From NCBI RefSeq assembly GCF_000321225.1, contig NW_004451524.1, forward strand, positions 62,001-126,000: a stretch of 64,000 bases of DNA, written 5' to 3'. Within the stretch, counting starts at the first letter, position 1. The number at the start of each line of letters is the position of its first letter. The translations under genes and the position numbers were made by a program. This DNA is from Odobenus rosmarus divergens. Lineage: Eukaryota > Chordata > Mammalia > Carnivora > Odobenidae. This document shows, piece by piece, positions 22,750-33,559 of the stretch. A model generated the notes under the pieces. The model did not search any database. It saw only the letters and a list, made by a program, of their open reading frames with translations, and was not told the DNA's origin.

Positions 22750-23100
22750 TGAAAGGACAAGGGACTCCGAGTTTTATCAGCTCAGCAGGGTCGTCCAGGA
22801 CCCAAATCTGTTCATCTTTCTGCTCTGCTCTCCTCAGCACACGGCTAGACACAATCCTGTTACCTCAAGACTGGACGTTGTCTGCTGTAGTTTCAAGCAT
22901 CACAGGTGTTTATGGTGACATTCCCACTAAGACAAAGGAGCATTTATGGCTCCTCATTTCTTGGTTAGGAGAGAAAAAGAAACACTTTCAGGAAGGTGCC
23001 CTGCAGGTGTCCCTGTTATGTCTCATTGGTTGGAATTGTGTGTCAGGTCCAGGCCTGAATGACTCAATGTCAAGGGGGTAGAGTTACTACGATTGGCTTA
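22750..23100 (+). mobile_element. Ancient interspersed repeat, same unnamed family as 8150-8500
   Basis: Contains TTTCTGCTCTGCTCTCCTCA, CACGGCTAGACACAATCC, GTCTCATTGGTTGGAATTGT and CCAGGCCTGAATGACTC. The order resembles the copy at 8150-8500. Confidence 0.4.
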
Positions 23101-23355
23101 TAGTCATCCACATTTACCTCCTGGGGCTGGGGGTGAGCCTTCTCCCTGGAGTGCATGAAAATATAAGCACCTGAACTAAAGCAGGCAAGGAAAGTGGGGA
23201 AGGCCACCAGCATCCCTCCCACGCTTGTCCTGGGCTAAGCTTAGGTCTAGGGTCACTTCCTCCCCGGCACCTCCTGACTTCCTCCTTTCCTGGCACCAGG
23301 TATCACCTGCACTTATTTTATTAATTTGATTGTTGCTTTTTTTTTTTTTTAAGGT

Positions 23356-23440
23356 TCTGAAACTATAAGAGTAGGGATTTCATTCACTGTTGTATCCTTG
23401 GTACTAAGCACAATGGAGATGAGTAGTAAGTATTTTTACT
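23356..23440 (+). mobile_element. LINE2 3'-end fragment
   Basis: ACTATAAGAGTAGGGATTTC, ATTCACTGTTGTATCCTTGG and TACTAAGCACAATGG follow the L2 3' end. A T-run (23339-23351) precedes it. Confidence 0.6.
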
Positions 23441-23984
23441 AATAGTACAAAAAAGGAATTATATAATTCACAGTATCATCAAACATTAATCTCTTTACTT
23501 AGAAGAAATGAAACCTTCCTTTATACAAAGACCAAAAAAATTTTTTTTTAGCTCATAAAAGAAACATGATGTAATAATACCCCAGTGAGGGTACATTGTT
23601 CCCAAAGTCTTGAATCACTGTATACGGCTGATCCGAAATTCACCAAACAATTGTGCATGAGTCAGATGCCTGGCAGGAAGCAAATGGCACACTCTGAGTG
23701 AATTGAAGGGATCTTAATGGAGAGACCAGGTGTAGGGAGAAGCAAAAAGCAAGTGATGGTAACGGTGAGTCACAACTGAAAGCTGTTTACCGTGCCAAGG
23801 CCTGAGGGGTGTGAAGAAGCAGCTGGTCTGGGCCTCCATTAGAGCTTTAGCAGTGGCAAGAAGGCTCCTTGTCGGGGGGAAACTCCAGGCAGAGAGCCAC
23901 AGCCAAACTACAACCTGGCAGGAGGTCTCTTCTTCCCTTCAATTGATCAGAACCAGACTGGAAGCCAGATGGGAAGGTCTATTA
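23441..23984. other. Unique sequence
   Basis: Nothing recognised. Confidence 0.5.
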
Positions 23985-24010
23985 TATGTATAAATATATA
24001 TATGTGTGTG

Positions 24011-24050
<40 letters not shown>

Positions 24051-24074
24051 TATACACACACGCATAAACATGAA

Positions 24075-24090
24075 GTACCATATATGGTAC
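24075..24090. repeat. 16-bp perfect palindrome
   Basis: GTACCATATATGGTAC reads identically on both strands. Confidence 0.95.
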
Positions 24091-24125
24091 GTATACATAC
24101 TATATATATATTGAGTACCATCTAT

Positions 24126-24163
24126 GTATAGTATATATATAGTATACTATATATATAGTATAG
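24126..24163. repeat. 38-bp near-perfect AT-rich palindrome
   Basis: Centred on GTA|TAC at 24144/24145, with arms of 19 bases that match at 17 positions and no spacer. It could extrude as a cruciform. Confidence 0.85.
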
Positions 24164-24232
24164 ACCTTGGGTTCCCTTTGGCTTCTACATAGATAGATAG
24201 ATACATATCTATGTAAATTTAAATATATATCT

Positions 24233-25544
24233 GGGAAGGCAGAGTTCCCAGCTCAGTTTTCTTATTTTTCCACTCAAAATCCATTATTGCCCTTTGCTTA
24301 TTGTGCCTTACTTAATTAAAAGACAGAAACAAAAACCTCACACTTACATCTCCAGTGTGGGGGAAACACAAAATCCCCATTAACTATTGTATTATTTCAA
24401 GGGAAATTAATATAGTCATATTTTAACCTGGAAGCTAAATTGTGAAATTTAATCACTACCGGTATTCATTATATAAGGTAGCAGGAGACTATGGGGGAAA
24501 GAAATCATTCGCTGGACACAAAACACAGCTGCTATTGACCCTGCTTCTGTCATGCTAATTACATGAACAAGCTTCGTTCCCTTCTTTAACTAACAATTTC
24601 ACGTTCTCCTTATGTTCTGACAGCACCTACAACTTAATTCATATGAAATTTAAGTCTTAAGTAGTCTTTTCTTTGTTGCTTTGCTGTAGTTTTCTATTGA
24701 GGTCTGAGTACCAAGATGCATGCCACAGTCCTATCCTGTCCCTCCTGGGGGCATACTTAGGGGCAGCTGAGCACTTCACATCTGTTAGATCCTGTTCTTA
24801 AGCCACTGGCCTTGTTCATTCACAGTTTTCCTTGGGAATTTCTCATGTTAACCTCGTTGAGTATAGATGCCCATTGATGAAAGAATTAATCAGTCATGCA
24901 GACTGTTAATACCATTCCAGGTGTTCAAGTCAATTTTTGAAACCCTAAATCCCAAGAGAGTGCATGCATATAAATAAATTTAGCCCAAATTTAATATGAT
25001 ACTCCATCACTCATCAGCTTCTGATGGTGACAGAGGGAGGGGGAGATTCTGAATTCTCAACCTCAAGTATGCTCCCCCTAATGCCATTATCCCGAGTGTC
25101 AGAATCCCGTTTCTTCCCAGCCTCAGCATCGGAGACCTGCAGGTGTCACATGGAACTCCGTAGGGTAGACACGGTTGACTCTCAGGCAGTAATGCTTGCG
25201 GTCTCCAGTACTTTGAATGAAGTCGGCACTTTACATCCATCTTTCCCCCCGTGTCCATCCGCCAGGCAGCCAAGAATAGTTAGTCCTCCCGACAGTCTTG
25301 GTTAACACTATTGCTGCTTTGGTAACCACGTGCCAGTGTCTCACTGCACCTGACCTGCATCCCATGCTACCTCCAGCTGGAGGTTTGAGGAGCGATGAGG
25401 CCACAGCAGGCCCCAGAATTGGAAGGTCCATTTCAAGGAGCAGGTGTCTGTGTTGACGCAATACATGAGCAATCCTATCCTGTTATCCTATTTTGAAGGT
25501 GTGCTTCGGGACTACCTCTAGTCGTCATTACTCTCACAGGGGTT
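24233..25544. other. Unique sequence, possible old LTR trace at 25.0-25.3 kb
   Basis: The stretch 25005-25290 has open frames on both strands and an old-repeat look (GGTGTCACATGGAACTCCGT). I could not identify it. No gene supported. Confidence 0.4.
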
Positions 25545-25920
25545 CCTGCAGGAGACAGTTGTCACAACCAAGAGAGTCGATTGCAGAGAGTTTAATGATG
25601 AGCTGTTGAATCATCAAGGGAGAACAGCCACACAATGGGAGCAGTGGCTGCAGGTGAGAGCGTGCAGCCCCCGTGAGCACCCACCATAATCTGGCAGGGA
25701 GAGGGCAGGGATCAAAATATCTTGACTTGTTGCTCCTCCCATGGTTGATGTTCCTGTGTCTCTCCATGGCTTCATCTCGTTGGCAGCCAGAGCATAAGAA
25801 AGCCTGGGAATGGTACCCTGTAGATTTTAGCCCAGGAGGACATAGAGCAGAGCAGAAAGGAAAGAGAGAAAAAATGAAATTTAACCAGAGCCGCTTGTCT
25901 CTTCTTTCTCAAGAGTAGAA
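25545..25920 (-). mobile_element. Possible ancient LTR-type repeat
   Basis: GAGAGTTTAATGATGAGCTG at the left, then CATAATCTGGCAGGGAGAGG, TCTCGTTGGCAGCCAGAGCA and GACATAGAGCAGAGCAGAAA. The order resembles the complement of a mammalian LTR ending in TTTATTAAACTCTC. Family not named. Confidence 0.4.
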
Positions 25921-26316
25921 GAGGACCAGGGATGAATAATATAATTCTTTTACATGGTTCCGAGAATACTGTATTTGTAATGCACGTGCCCTATTGTGAT
26001 GACTTCGTAATTATTTATCTCATTATTTTTCTAAAAGCCCTACAGGGAAATGAAATCAGCAAATTAAAAATAACTCTGTTTTGAGTTTCCTAAGGTTTTT
26101 ATAAAGTTTTCTTTTGGATTATTGTAGATCTGTTGAGGTTCTGAAACATGGAGTTTGGAAATCCTTGTTCAAACCATGCTGTTTCAAATGCACATTTGGT
26201 AACAGTAATTCTCACTGGCAAACTCTATAAAAAGGCATTTCGGTCCTTCATGGATTTAACTGGTAGACACAAAGAAAAAGCAGACAACATAGAAATGAGA
26301 CCTAGAGGGGTCACGT
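25921..26316. other. Unique AT-rich sequence
   Basis: Nothing recognised. Confidence 0.5.
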
Positions 26317-26530
26317 GGTCAAGACTAGCACTTGGGGGCCAGTGATTCAGTTTGTGAATCCCGGCTTTGCCAATTGCTAGCTACGTAATTTGAAGAAATT
26401 ATTTAAAGTCCAAGTCACAACTGACTCATCTACAAAATGGCAATAAAATAATAATCCTCTTTATTAGAGAATATGAACTAAAGTAAACACATTAGAAAAT
26501 GTCTAGCTTAGCACCTGCCATATGGTGGGA
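26317..26530 (+). mobile_element. MIR, plus strand
   Basis: GTGAATCCCGGCTTTGCCAA (tRNA-derived B-box end), GACTCATCTACAAAATGGCA core, and TAGCTTAGCACCTGCCATAT end, in MIR order. Confidence 0.85.
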
Positions 26531-27773
26531 TCTGAATTGTAGAGAATCTTTCCCTCTCGCTTCTTTTCATAATTTTTGAACCGCCTCAAAAACCTTTGGG
26601 AGCTAGTAGGGAGTCTGTTCTGGAAACTAGATGGGGTATAATATAAGCAATACATATTTTCTCTCAATGCACTGTCCTCCAGAGTGGAATGGAAGGAAAG
26701 AGGAGAAAGAAGGAATGTGTCTGCATCTTATTATATAAAGAAGACATTCAGGGCAAGAGCACATACTAGCTTATTAGTTCTCATTCCCACGGCATCATTG
26801 GCAACCAGAGACTCAGAATTAATAATAAGGAAATAATGCTTGGGTGGGAGAGCTTTGGAATGCATTTATAAAGGAGACATGGCCATTTTTTCATGCAGAC
26901 ATGTGGTAATGTTCCCTTGCTAGCAGTTACATTTAAACTTGGTACCGAGTGAATGGGGAACATAAAATTTTGATGTTAGATTACAAAGGACTATAGTGAC
27001 ACACTTTAATTGCTTTTTTTTTTTTTGAGACAACATTTCTAGATCCTGAGATGAGACAGAGAGCCAGAGAGAGAAAGAAAGAGAGATTGCTGTATATGTT
27101 GTCATTTAGTTGTTTAGTTCACAGGAGACTTGGCAAATTTTGGTAGATTGGTAAATTTTGTTCCTTGTCTAAGCTTTTCTCCAAATCTTTATGACCTTAT
27201 GAATTGTAAGCATCATGTAGGTATTTCTATAATACTAAATCTTGATTGTAATAGAATTCCACCAGAGTAGAAATATTTTCTTACCTAAGTCTACTAAACA
27301 GAAAGCTAAATAAAAGTCATCCTTTTTAAACTTCTTGCCCAGTATCTATTATCATACTTTCAAAATATTATATTCAAAATTTTCTTTATTTTGTTCATAT
27401 TCATTATGTATTTGTTGAAAACGTTCTCCTCACTCGAAACTACATTAGGTACTCTAAGTAATACAGAGAAGAACAGGGTGTTGTCTCAAGAATGTTTAAA
27501 TGGTAGATGTGTGATAAATATTTTCCACCCTTTTGTAATTCCTTACTGAAGAGAAAAGGACTGAGGTTTGAGATGGTATATGTAGATTGCTAAATATTGT
27601 TCAATAAATTCATGCCATGTCTCAGGTGTAAAGGAAGGACATCCATTTGAACATTTCCTCTGATTGGTATGAATTCAGACCTGTTTAACAGCCTCAATGA
27701 ATATTTCATTTTAAAATATAGAATAAGAATTTTATTATATAATATAGAATATAGACTCTCTAGATCTTCTGGT
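26531..27773. other. Unique sequence
   Basis: A T-run at 27009-27027 is followed by GA-rich sequence to about 27087. It resembles SINE low-complexity ends but has no SINE body. No gene recognised. Confidence 0.5.
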
Positions 27774-27785
27774 ATAGATCATTGC

Positions 27786-28013
27786 AGTTTTTTTTTCTTT
27801 AAGAGAGAGTGTGTGCACATGTGTGCTCAAGAGCAGTGGGGGAGGGGCAACAAGAGGGAAGAGGGGCTGAGGGAGAGGAAGGGAGAGATTCTTAAGCAGG
27901 CTCCACGCCCAGCATGGAGCCTGATATGGGGCTTGATCTCACCACCCTCAGATCGTGACCTGAGCTGAAATCAAGAATCAGGCACTCAACTGACTGAGTC
28001 ACCCAGGTTCTCC
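27786..28013 (-). mobile_element. Can-SINE, older type, full length
   Basis: Minus-strand copy: T-run, AAGAGAGAGTGTGTGCACAT, GCATGGAGCCTGATATGGGG, TTGATCTCACCACCCTCAGA, TGACTGAGTCACCCAGG. Flanked by ATAGATCAT (27774-27782 and 28014-28022). Confidence 0.92.
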
Positions 28014-28022
28014 ATAGATCAT

Positions 28023-28559
28023 GCTCTTTTTGATCCACAACTTTGTTTTATTATATCATGGAAGCATGAGTTGCAAGTACCATTAAATATGTTAGTTAGG
28101 ATATTGGTGCACATCTCAATGCACTGACAATGCACTCAATGCAATGTCTCAAGGGACATACATGAACATGCTTTTTATTTTTTTCTCAGACATGGGGCAG
28201 GTTTTATATAGCCTGTTCACTGGTGACACAGACTAGGTAGTAGATGTCTCTGATACTCTCAAGTGATACTCCAGCAAAAGCTAAAATCAGCGTTTTCAGC
28301 TACATATATTAAAAACAGTATCACATTCAGTATGAAATCCCATATTGAAAGTAATCTCTTAGAACCCTCAAGCCAGTTTTTTCATCTTTTTTTTGGGGGG
28401 GGGGTGCTTCTTTTGAGAAGTCTGATGACATCTTGATTTTTAGTCTATTTGAAGATTGAAGTCCTGGCCCTATGGAAACATTTGAAAACCTGCCTTTTTG
28501 GTTTATTGTGCCAGATTTTGGAAATTCATGTCAGTTCTGGGGAAATTTGTTGAATTAAA
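28023..28559. other. Unique sequence with a (G)10 run
   Basis: A G-run at 28395-28404 follows a T-run. Nothing else recognised. Confidence 0.5.
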
Positions 28560-29050
28560 AAAAAAATTCTTTCACTTAATTTTTTCATTTTAGCCTGTTA
28601 GAAATCCTAATATTTGGATTTGGATTTCTTGGATAGATTTTGTTTAGTTTTCTTATCTTTTTTCTGCAATTTCCCTTTCCTTTGATGGTGGTGTTATTAC
28701 CTTTGTTTTCTTGTCTTCATGGAGAGTCCCTTAAGTTTGTCTTTCAAACTTTCTTTTCAGTTTTTCATCACTATAATCATATTGCAATTTCTAAGGGCTC
28801 TTTGCAATGCTCTGAATGTTCTTTTCTTACAGTCTCCTGTTCTTGTTTCATCAATAAAATATCTTTTCAAGGTACTAAGGATAACAATGATCCATTTAAA
28901 AAATTTGCTCATAGCACCGATTTCTCTTTGTTCCCTTGTTTTGGTTTTGTGTCTGTCATCATAGAAGCTTTACTTCAATGCCTGGTGGTCTTGCTTGTCT
29001 ACTCATATTCATGATAAAGTCACTGAAAATCTTTCAGAAGCTCAAGAGTA
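28560..29050. mobile_element. Ancient LINE1 5'-leader-like fragment
   Basis: Near 28930-29030, GTCTGTCATCATAGAAGCTT, CTTCAATGCCTGGTGGTCTT and CTTGTCTACTCATATTCATG resemble the leader of old mammalian L1 families. The overlapping 124- and 81-codon frames here are accidental. Orientation not determined. Confidence 0.45.
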
Positions 29051-29439
29051 GGGGTAGCTTAGACAACCCTCTAGTGGCGCTCATTATATAGTGATCTAAT
29101 AGAATGATTTCATAAAAAACCTCTACCTGTCTGCACCTTGGCTTGGCATATTTCCCACTGAGGCTGGGAATTCTAAGACTGATGACCTAAATTTGGTCAA
29201 TGCATGGAATCTTACTCTTCCATGGAGACCTCATCTAATCCCTGTGTATGCTAAAGCCCTAGTGCCTCTTCAGAGTGCAAAGGAGGCAGGGAGTCAGCCA
29301 GATTCATGGGGTTATGGAGGAAATCTGGTGCCTCTAACTGATCTTCTGTTTCTAATGCTTCTCTACACTCCAGCTTCCAGATGTTATTGATGTTTCTCTT
29401 GCCTTAACTTTTTGGGATCTGAAGCACAAACTAGTCTTT
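29051..29439. other. Unique sequence
   Basis: Nothing recognised. Confidence 0.5.
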
Positions 29440-29880
29440 TGGGCTTTGTGGCTTTAAAACAACAATGTATTATTTCTCACAATTCTCTGAGCAAGCTGTG
29501 TGTCGTTCTGTCAGTTTTGCACATACACCTGGAAGGTTGATAGGGAGGGGCTTAGCTAGACTAACTGAGCTCGATTCTGTCCCTCTGTCTCCATGTTGTC
29601 TTCTTTCCTTCAAGATACTAAACTGGTCTTCCTCATAAGGTAGACAGCCTCATTTTAAGGAGGCCCCAGTATCCCAGCATTTATGAAGCCTCTGTTTATT
29701 TTATATTTGCTGATGTCCCATTGGCCAAGGAAGCCACATGACCCTGCTGAGCGTAAATGGGAGCCATTAGGGTAACAATGAACCATGGTGATTGCAGGAG
29801 CAGTATGAACATTCCTGTTACTCCTTACCCTCCCCGATACTTCATAGTTTCCAGTTTTAGTGGTCACGTTATGCCATTTT
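29440..29880. mobile_element. Ancient interspersed repeat, unnamed
   Basis: TTTAAAACAACAATGTATTA at the left, then CTCACAATTCTCTGAGCAAG and CCATTGGCCAAGGAAGCCAC. These are typical of an old mammal-wide repeat, possibly the family seen at 8.2 and 22.8 kb. Not named. Confidence 0.45.
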
Positions 29881-29984
29881 CAGTGAGTTCAATATGTGTG
29901 TACTGTTTTCTCATAGTGATTTAATTTTTACTTTAATGTCAGTGAATGATGTTAAACAACTTTTTATATACTCGCATTAGCTTT

Positions 29985-30481
29985 TTTTTATCATTGATGT
30001 AACACATCACAAAAATTTAGTGTCTGAAACAACACAACTTTATTATCTTACCATTTTGGAGGTCAGAAGTCCTAAAATCAAGGTGTCAGCAGGGCTGCAT
30101 TCCTTCTGGAGGCTCTAGGAGAGAAGTTGTTTCTTTGCCTTTTCAACTTCTGCAAGTTGCCTGCATTCCATGTCTCCTGTTCCCTTCCATCTTCAAAGCC
30201 AACTGCACAGTATTTTTTAGGATCTCTCTCTCTCTCTCTTTCTGACCTCTGATTCCATTGTCTCACTACATTCTTAGATTCTGACCCTTCTTCTTCCATC
30301 TTTTAAGGCCCTTTATGATTACACTGAGCCAATCAGATAATATCTAGGATAATCTCCCTCTGTTAGAGCCTTAATTTAATCATATCTGCAAAGTCCCTTT
30401 ATTATGCAAGGTAACACTCACAGTTTCTAGGGATTATGGCATAGACATCTTTGGGGTTGGGGCATTATTCAGCCTACCACA
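29985..30481 (-). mobile_element. MLT1-type MaLR LTR, minus strand
   Basis: Complement of an MLT1 LTR: left end ACAACTTTATTATCTTACCA and GGAGGTCAGAAGTCC; middle AATCAAGGTGTCAGCAGGGC; right end GGGCATTATTCAGCCTACCA. No internal MaLR sequence seen, so a solo LTR. Confidence 0.85.
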
Positions 30482-30518
30482 CTACTTTTGCCTTATCCTC
30501 TTTTATAAATAATGTTTG

Positions 30519-30711
30519 CTGGAGTACTTGAGTGGCTCAGTTAGGCCTCCCACTCTTGATTTTGGCTTGGGTCATGATCTCAGGGTCATGAGATCAAGCC
30601 CTGCATTGGGCTCTGGGCTGGATATGGAGCCTGCTTAGGATTCTTTCTCCCCCTCTCCTTGTACCCTCTCCCAGCCCCTGCTCACACACACTCTCTCTCT
30701 TTCTCAAAAAA
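30519..30711 (+). mobile_element. Can-SINE, older type
   Basis: Diverged head (GAGTACTTGAGTGGCTCAG), GTCATGATCTCAGGGTCATG core, CTCACACACACTCTCTCTCT end and A-run. Duplication AAATAATGTTTG (30507-30518) and AAATAGTGTTTG (30712-30723). It sits 37 bp beyond the MLT1 LTR. Confidence 0.92.
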
Positions 30712-30723
30712 AAATAGTGTTTG

Positions 30724-32675
30724 TTTTTGTCCCTATAGATTAAAATAATTTTGAAAATATTTAGTTCCACAGACCATATTTTTAATTACATATTTTTGAG
30801 TCCATTGTTGAAACTAGAAATTTAATGTAAATTTAGGGTATATAAAACTCAGTAAAAGGAAAAATTCAATGACAAAATGAATAATCATCCTAACTTTTAA
30901 AGTGTTTGTTGGATCTAGCTTTAAACCAACTTGCCAACATTTTATCTATGGTTTCCTACTTAAAATAGCCCCAAAGTGTAGCCAGTGGAATTGCATGTTC
31001 CCTCCATTCATCAGTGCATGAGTTTATTTCTCCCAGCAGAAATAACATAAGTGGTTACAGAGTAGGGATGGAGTGACCTGGATCTGTCTTGCTCTTTTTT
31101 CCAGGAGAAGGGGATCAATGATTGGTTACCGACTGAATTAAAGAATGACTAAAACTACTGGTGTTATTTTCTGCTTTACCACCTTGGTTTCTTTTGTGTG
31201 GTGTGCTTTAAATATTCAGCTCTCTTCTCCTCACTGCTAAGCAAATATTCTTCCTTAATCTTTTAACTATGTCTTATCAATTCATGCCTATGCCAATCTA
31301 CCTCTCAATTGCTGCTACATATTTTCCCCTTGTATATAAACTTATTTTTATGGGACTCAAATATTTATTCTTAAAACAAATTTTAATTGCCTTGAAAATA
31401 GAATTTCTCCTCTTTCTGGAACTTGTATTATAACTAGTAGTATTGACATTTCTTGGCCCTCTGGTAAGAGCTCAACATTTATTGAATCTGTTTATCCAAA
31501 TCTATCATCTATCATCTATCCTTGTCTTTCTGTCTCTCTCTCTTTTTAGGAAATGATACATTTTTGTTGTAAGTAATAAAGTTTTGAATTAATTTTATAT
31601 TTGGCAAGTCATCAAAATTAATTAAAGGACCATGCTTTTTGATAATTTTATTGAAAATGTTTTATGATAATTTTAGTGGTGAGATGATTCAAAGGAAAGT
31701 GGTTTGGATTTGCACTCTCTTGACATACACGCTCTTCTATGGGAGGGCATCAACCTAGTCTGAGCAGAATGTCCTAAGTGTTGCCAGTGCATAATTTGCA
31801 TTAATGTATGAAAATCCTCTAATGATCACATTTGTATCAAGCTGCTTGGGATTTGTGGAAAACCATGAGGCAGACAGAGAAGGAAGCAATGACAGATGGG
31901 TGGAGAGTCTCAGTTATTGGAAAGGAGCATCTTTTCTCATGAATGTCATTTTCCATTTAATTTCATGTTGTCATTCAAAGACCCTAATGCATCAGTTGAA
32001 AGAAAAGCCTTGTAGGGAATGACATTTGGGAGAGAGCCAACATGGGACACAACCTGAGGCTGCAAATGCCGGTCTGTTTGGCAGCTGCAAGGAGAACAAC
32101 TGTTTGGCATCAAATTACTTGGTAGGAAGCCTCTAGAATCAGCAAAGGATTAAAAGTAGAAAGATGGAATGGGTTTCTAAGGCTTCAGAGAGAATTCAAT
32201 TCCCCTGGCTACAGGGATAAATCTGCGGTGCCAGAACCTTCCTTAGAGTTTATATGCCACAGTGTTAGATGACAACCAGGGATGGCCACAGTAAAAAGAG
32301 TAGTTAATTCTGTTCTGAATGACTCTGCCAGTCATGCTCCATGACCTTGCGTATTATTTAATTAAACTGTATCGGAATTGGCTCATAGCATAATAATGCT
32401 GTTTCTCCCTCATAGGACACATTTCAAAGCTATTTAACTGAAGATGTGGAACTGATAATCTTGACATGACTTTTCCACAGAGCACGATCCTCAGGCCAAG
32501 CTTGATTTGATTCAAAAATTTTGGTTTGCTTTCTACACCTTTGGCATATATTTGTATTTTTCAGAGTATTCTCTTTTGTGACTAGAAATACATTTCTCCA
32601 TTACAAAGCCAAGAATATTATTCTCTTTACCTTGTTCTTCTGAGAGTACAACTGGTAATTGCCAATGAATCATAG
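30724..32675. other. Unique AT-rich sequence
   Basis: A pyrimidine tract with TATC-type repeats at about 31499-31548 ends in a splice-acceptor-like TTTTTAG, but no open exon follows. Nothing else recognised. Confidence 0.5.
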
Positions 32676-32750
32676 ATCCATGCTTCTCAAAATTTAATTT
32701 GCAGAGGAACCACCTGGGATCTTGTAAAAAGATTCTGATTCAATAAGTCT
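32676..32750. mobile_element. hAT-Charlie fragment (MER5A/MER20 group)
   Basis: GCTTCTCAAAATTTAATTTG, AACCACCTGGGATCTTGTAA and GATTCTGATTCAATAAGTCT match the conserved half of these short non-autonomous hAT elements. The other half is missing. Confidence 0.65.
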
Positions 32751-33559
32751 CTTTCATTATTTAAAAAATTTTTAAATACAAGCTAGTTTGGCACCAAATC
32801 CCCAATTTCCCCCCCTACTTCTATGGTGGTAATCCCCCACAGTCTACTTGCCCTAATTTAGGATGGCTAAGGCTAAGGTGGTGATTCCTCTTGGACTACG
32901 ATTTGGCTGCTTCTTGGTGTCCAAACAGATTAGATTATTTGGTTGAGAGGGAGAACATAATAGACAGTTTCATCAAATTCAGAGTATCTTATCCACACAC
33001 AGAATGTGATTCATAGCAGTCCTGGCATATGGTCTGGCCTTAGTCACTTTACAGGGTCATCCTTTTCCTGTTCTCAGAACCAGAGCTTGCTTCAATTTCT
33101 GTCCCCTAACCTTGCTGTGCCGGAGACCAGATTTGTGCACTCGTTTATTTCCAAATGGATCATCAGACATAGGAACACATTTCCTATGGACTAAACTGCT
33201 TTATCTGATTTAATGAGACTAAATTTGATAATATCCCCAAATAAATTATTTTTACAGTCCACAATTAATGATCAGCACAAGGTGATTGATGTTGCTTTCT
33301 TGTGATAGTGTTTGTATTATAAAATTATAGGTCAGAATTTGTACTCTTTCCTGATTTCCCAAGGTTTGATGATCACATGTAGAATTTAAACAAATTCACC
33401 ACATGGATATAATTAATGCCATTTTACATGGGACATCATTCAATTTTATAAAGGTATATTCATAACAGTACATGCTATTAGTCAATATGCTACAGTAGTC
33501 AATATGTTCCAGTATAATATGAAAATTCTAATCTTCAATAAAGTAGGCTTCTGTAGTTG
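32751..33559. other. Unique sequence
   Basis: A 17-bp imperfect tandem (TAGTCAATATG units) lies at about 33478-33512. No gene recognised. Confidence 0.5.

Larger units (their letters stand above)
23985..24232. repeat. Compound AT/CA microsatellite
   Basis: Alternating blocks of (TA)n, (TG)n, (CA)n and (GATA)-like repeats, with several palindromes. Uninterrupted TA at about 24011-24030 and CA at about 24032-24048. Confidence 0.95.

Noticed and set aside
27009..27090. SINE at the T-run followed by GA-rich sequence
   Set aside because: No SINE body or tRNA-related head follows the T-run.
31499..31570. Plus-strand micro-exon after a strong pyrimidine tract (TCTCTCTCTTTTTAG) with a nearby GTAAGT
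   Set aside because: The exon would be only about 19 nt and the tract is a simple repeat, so coincidence is more likely.
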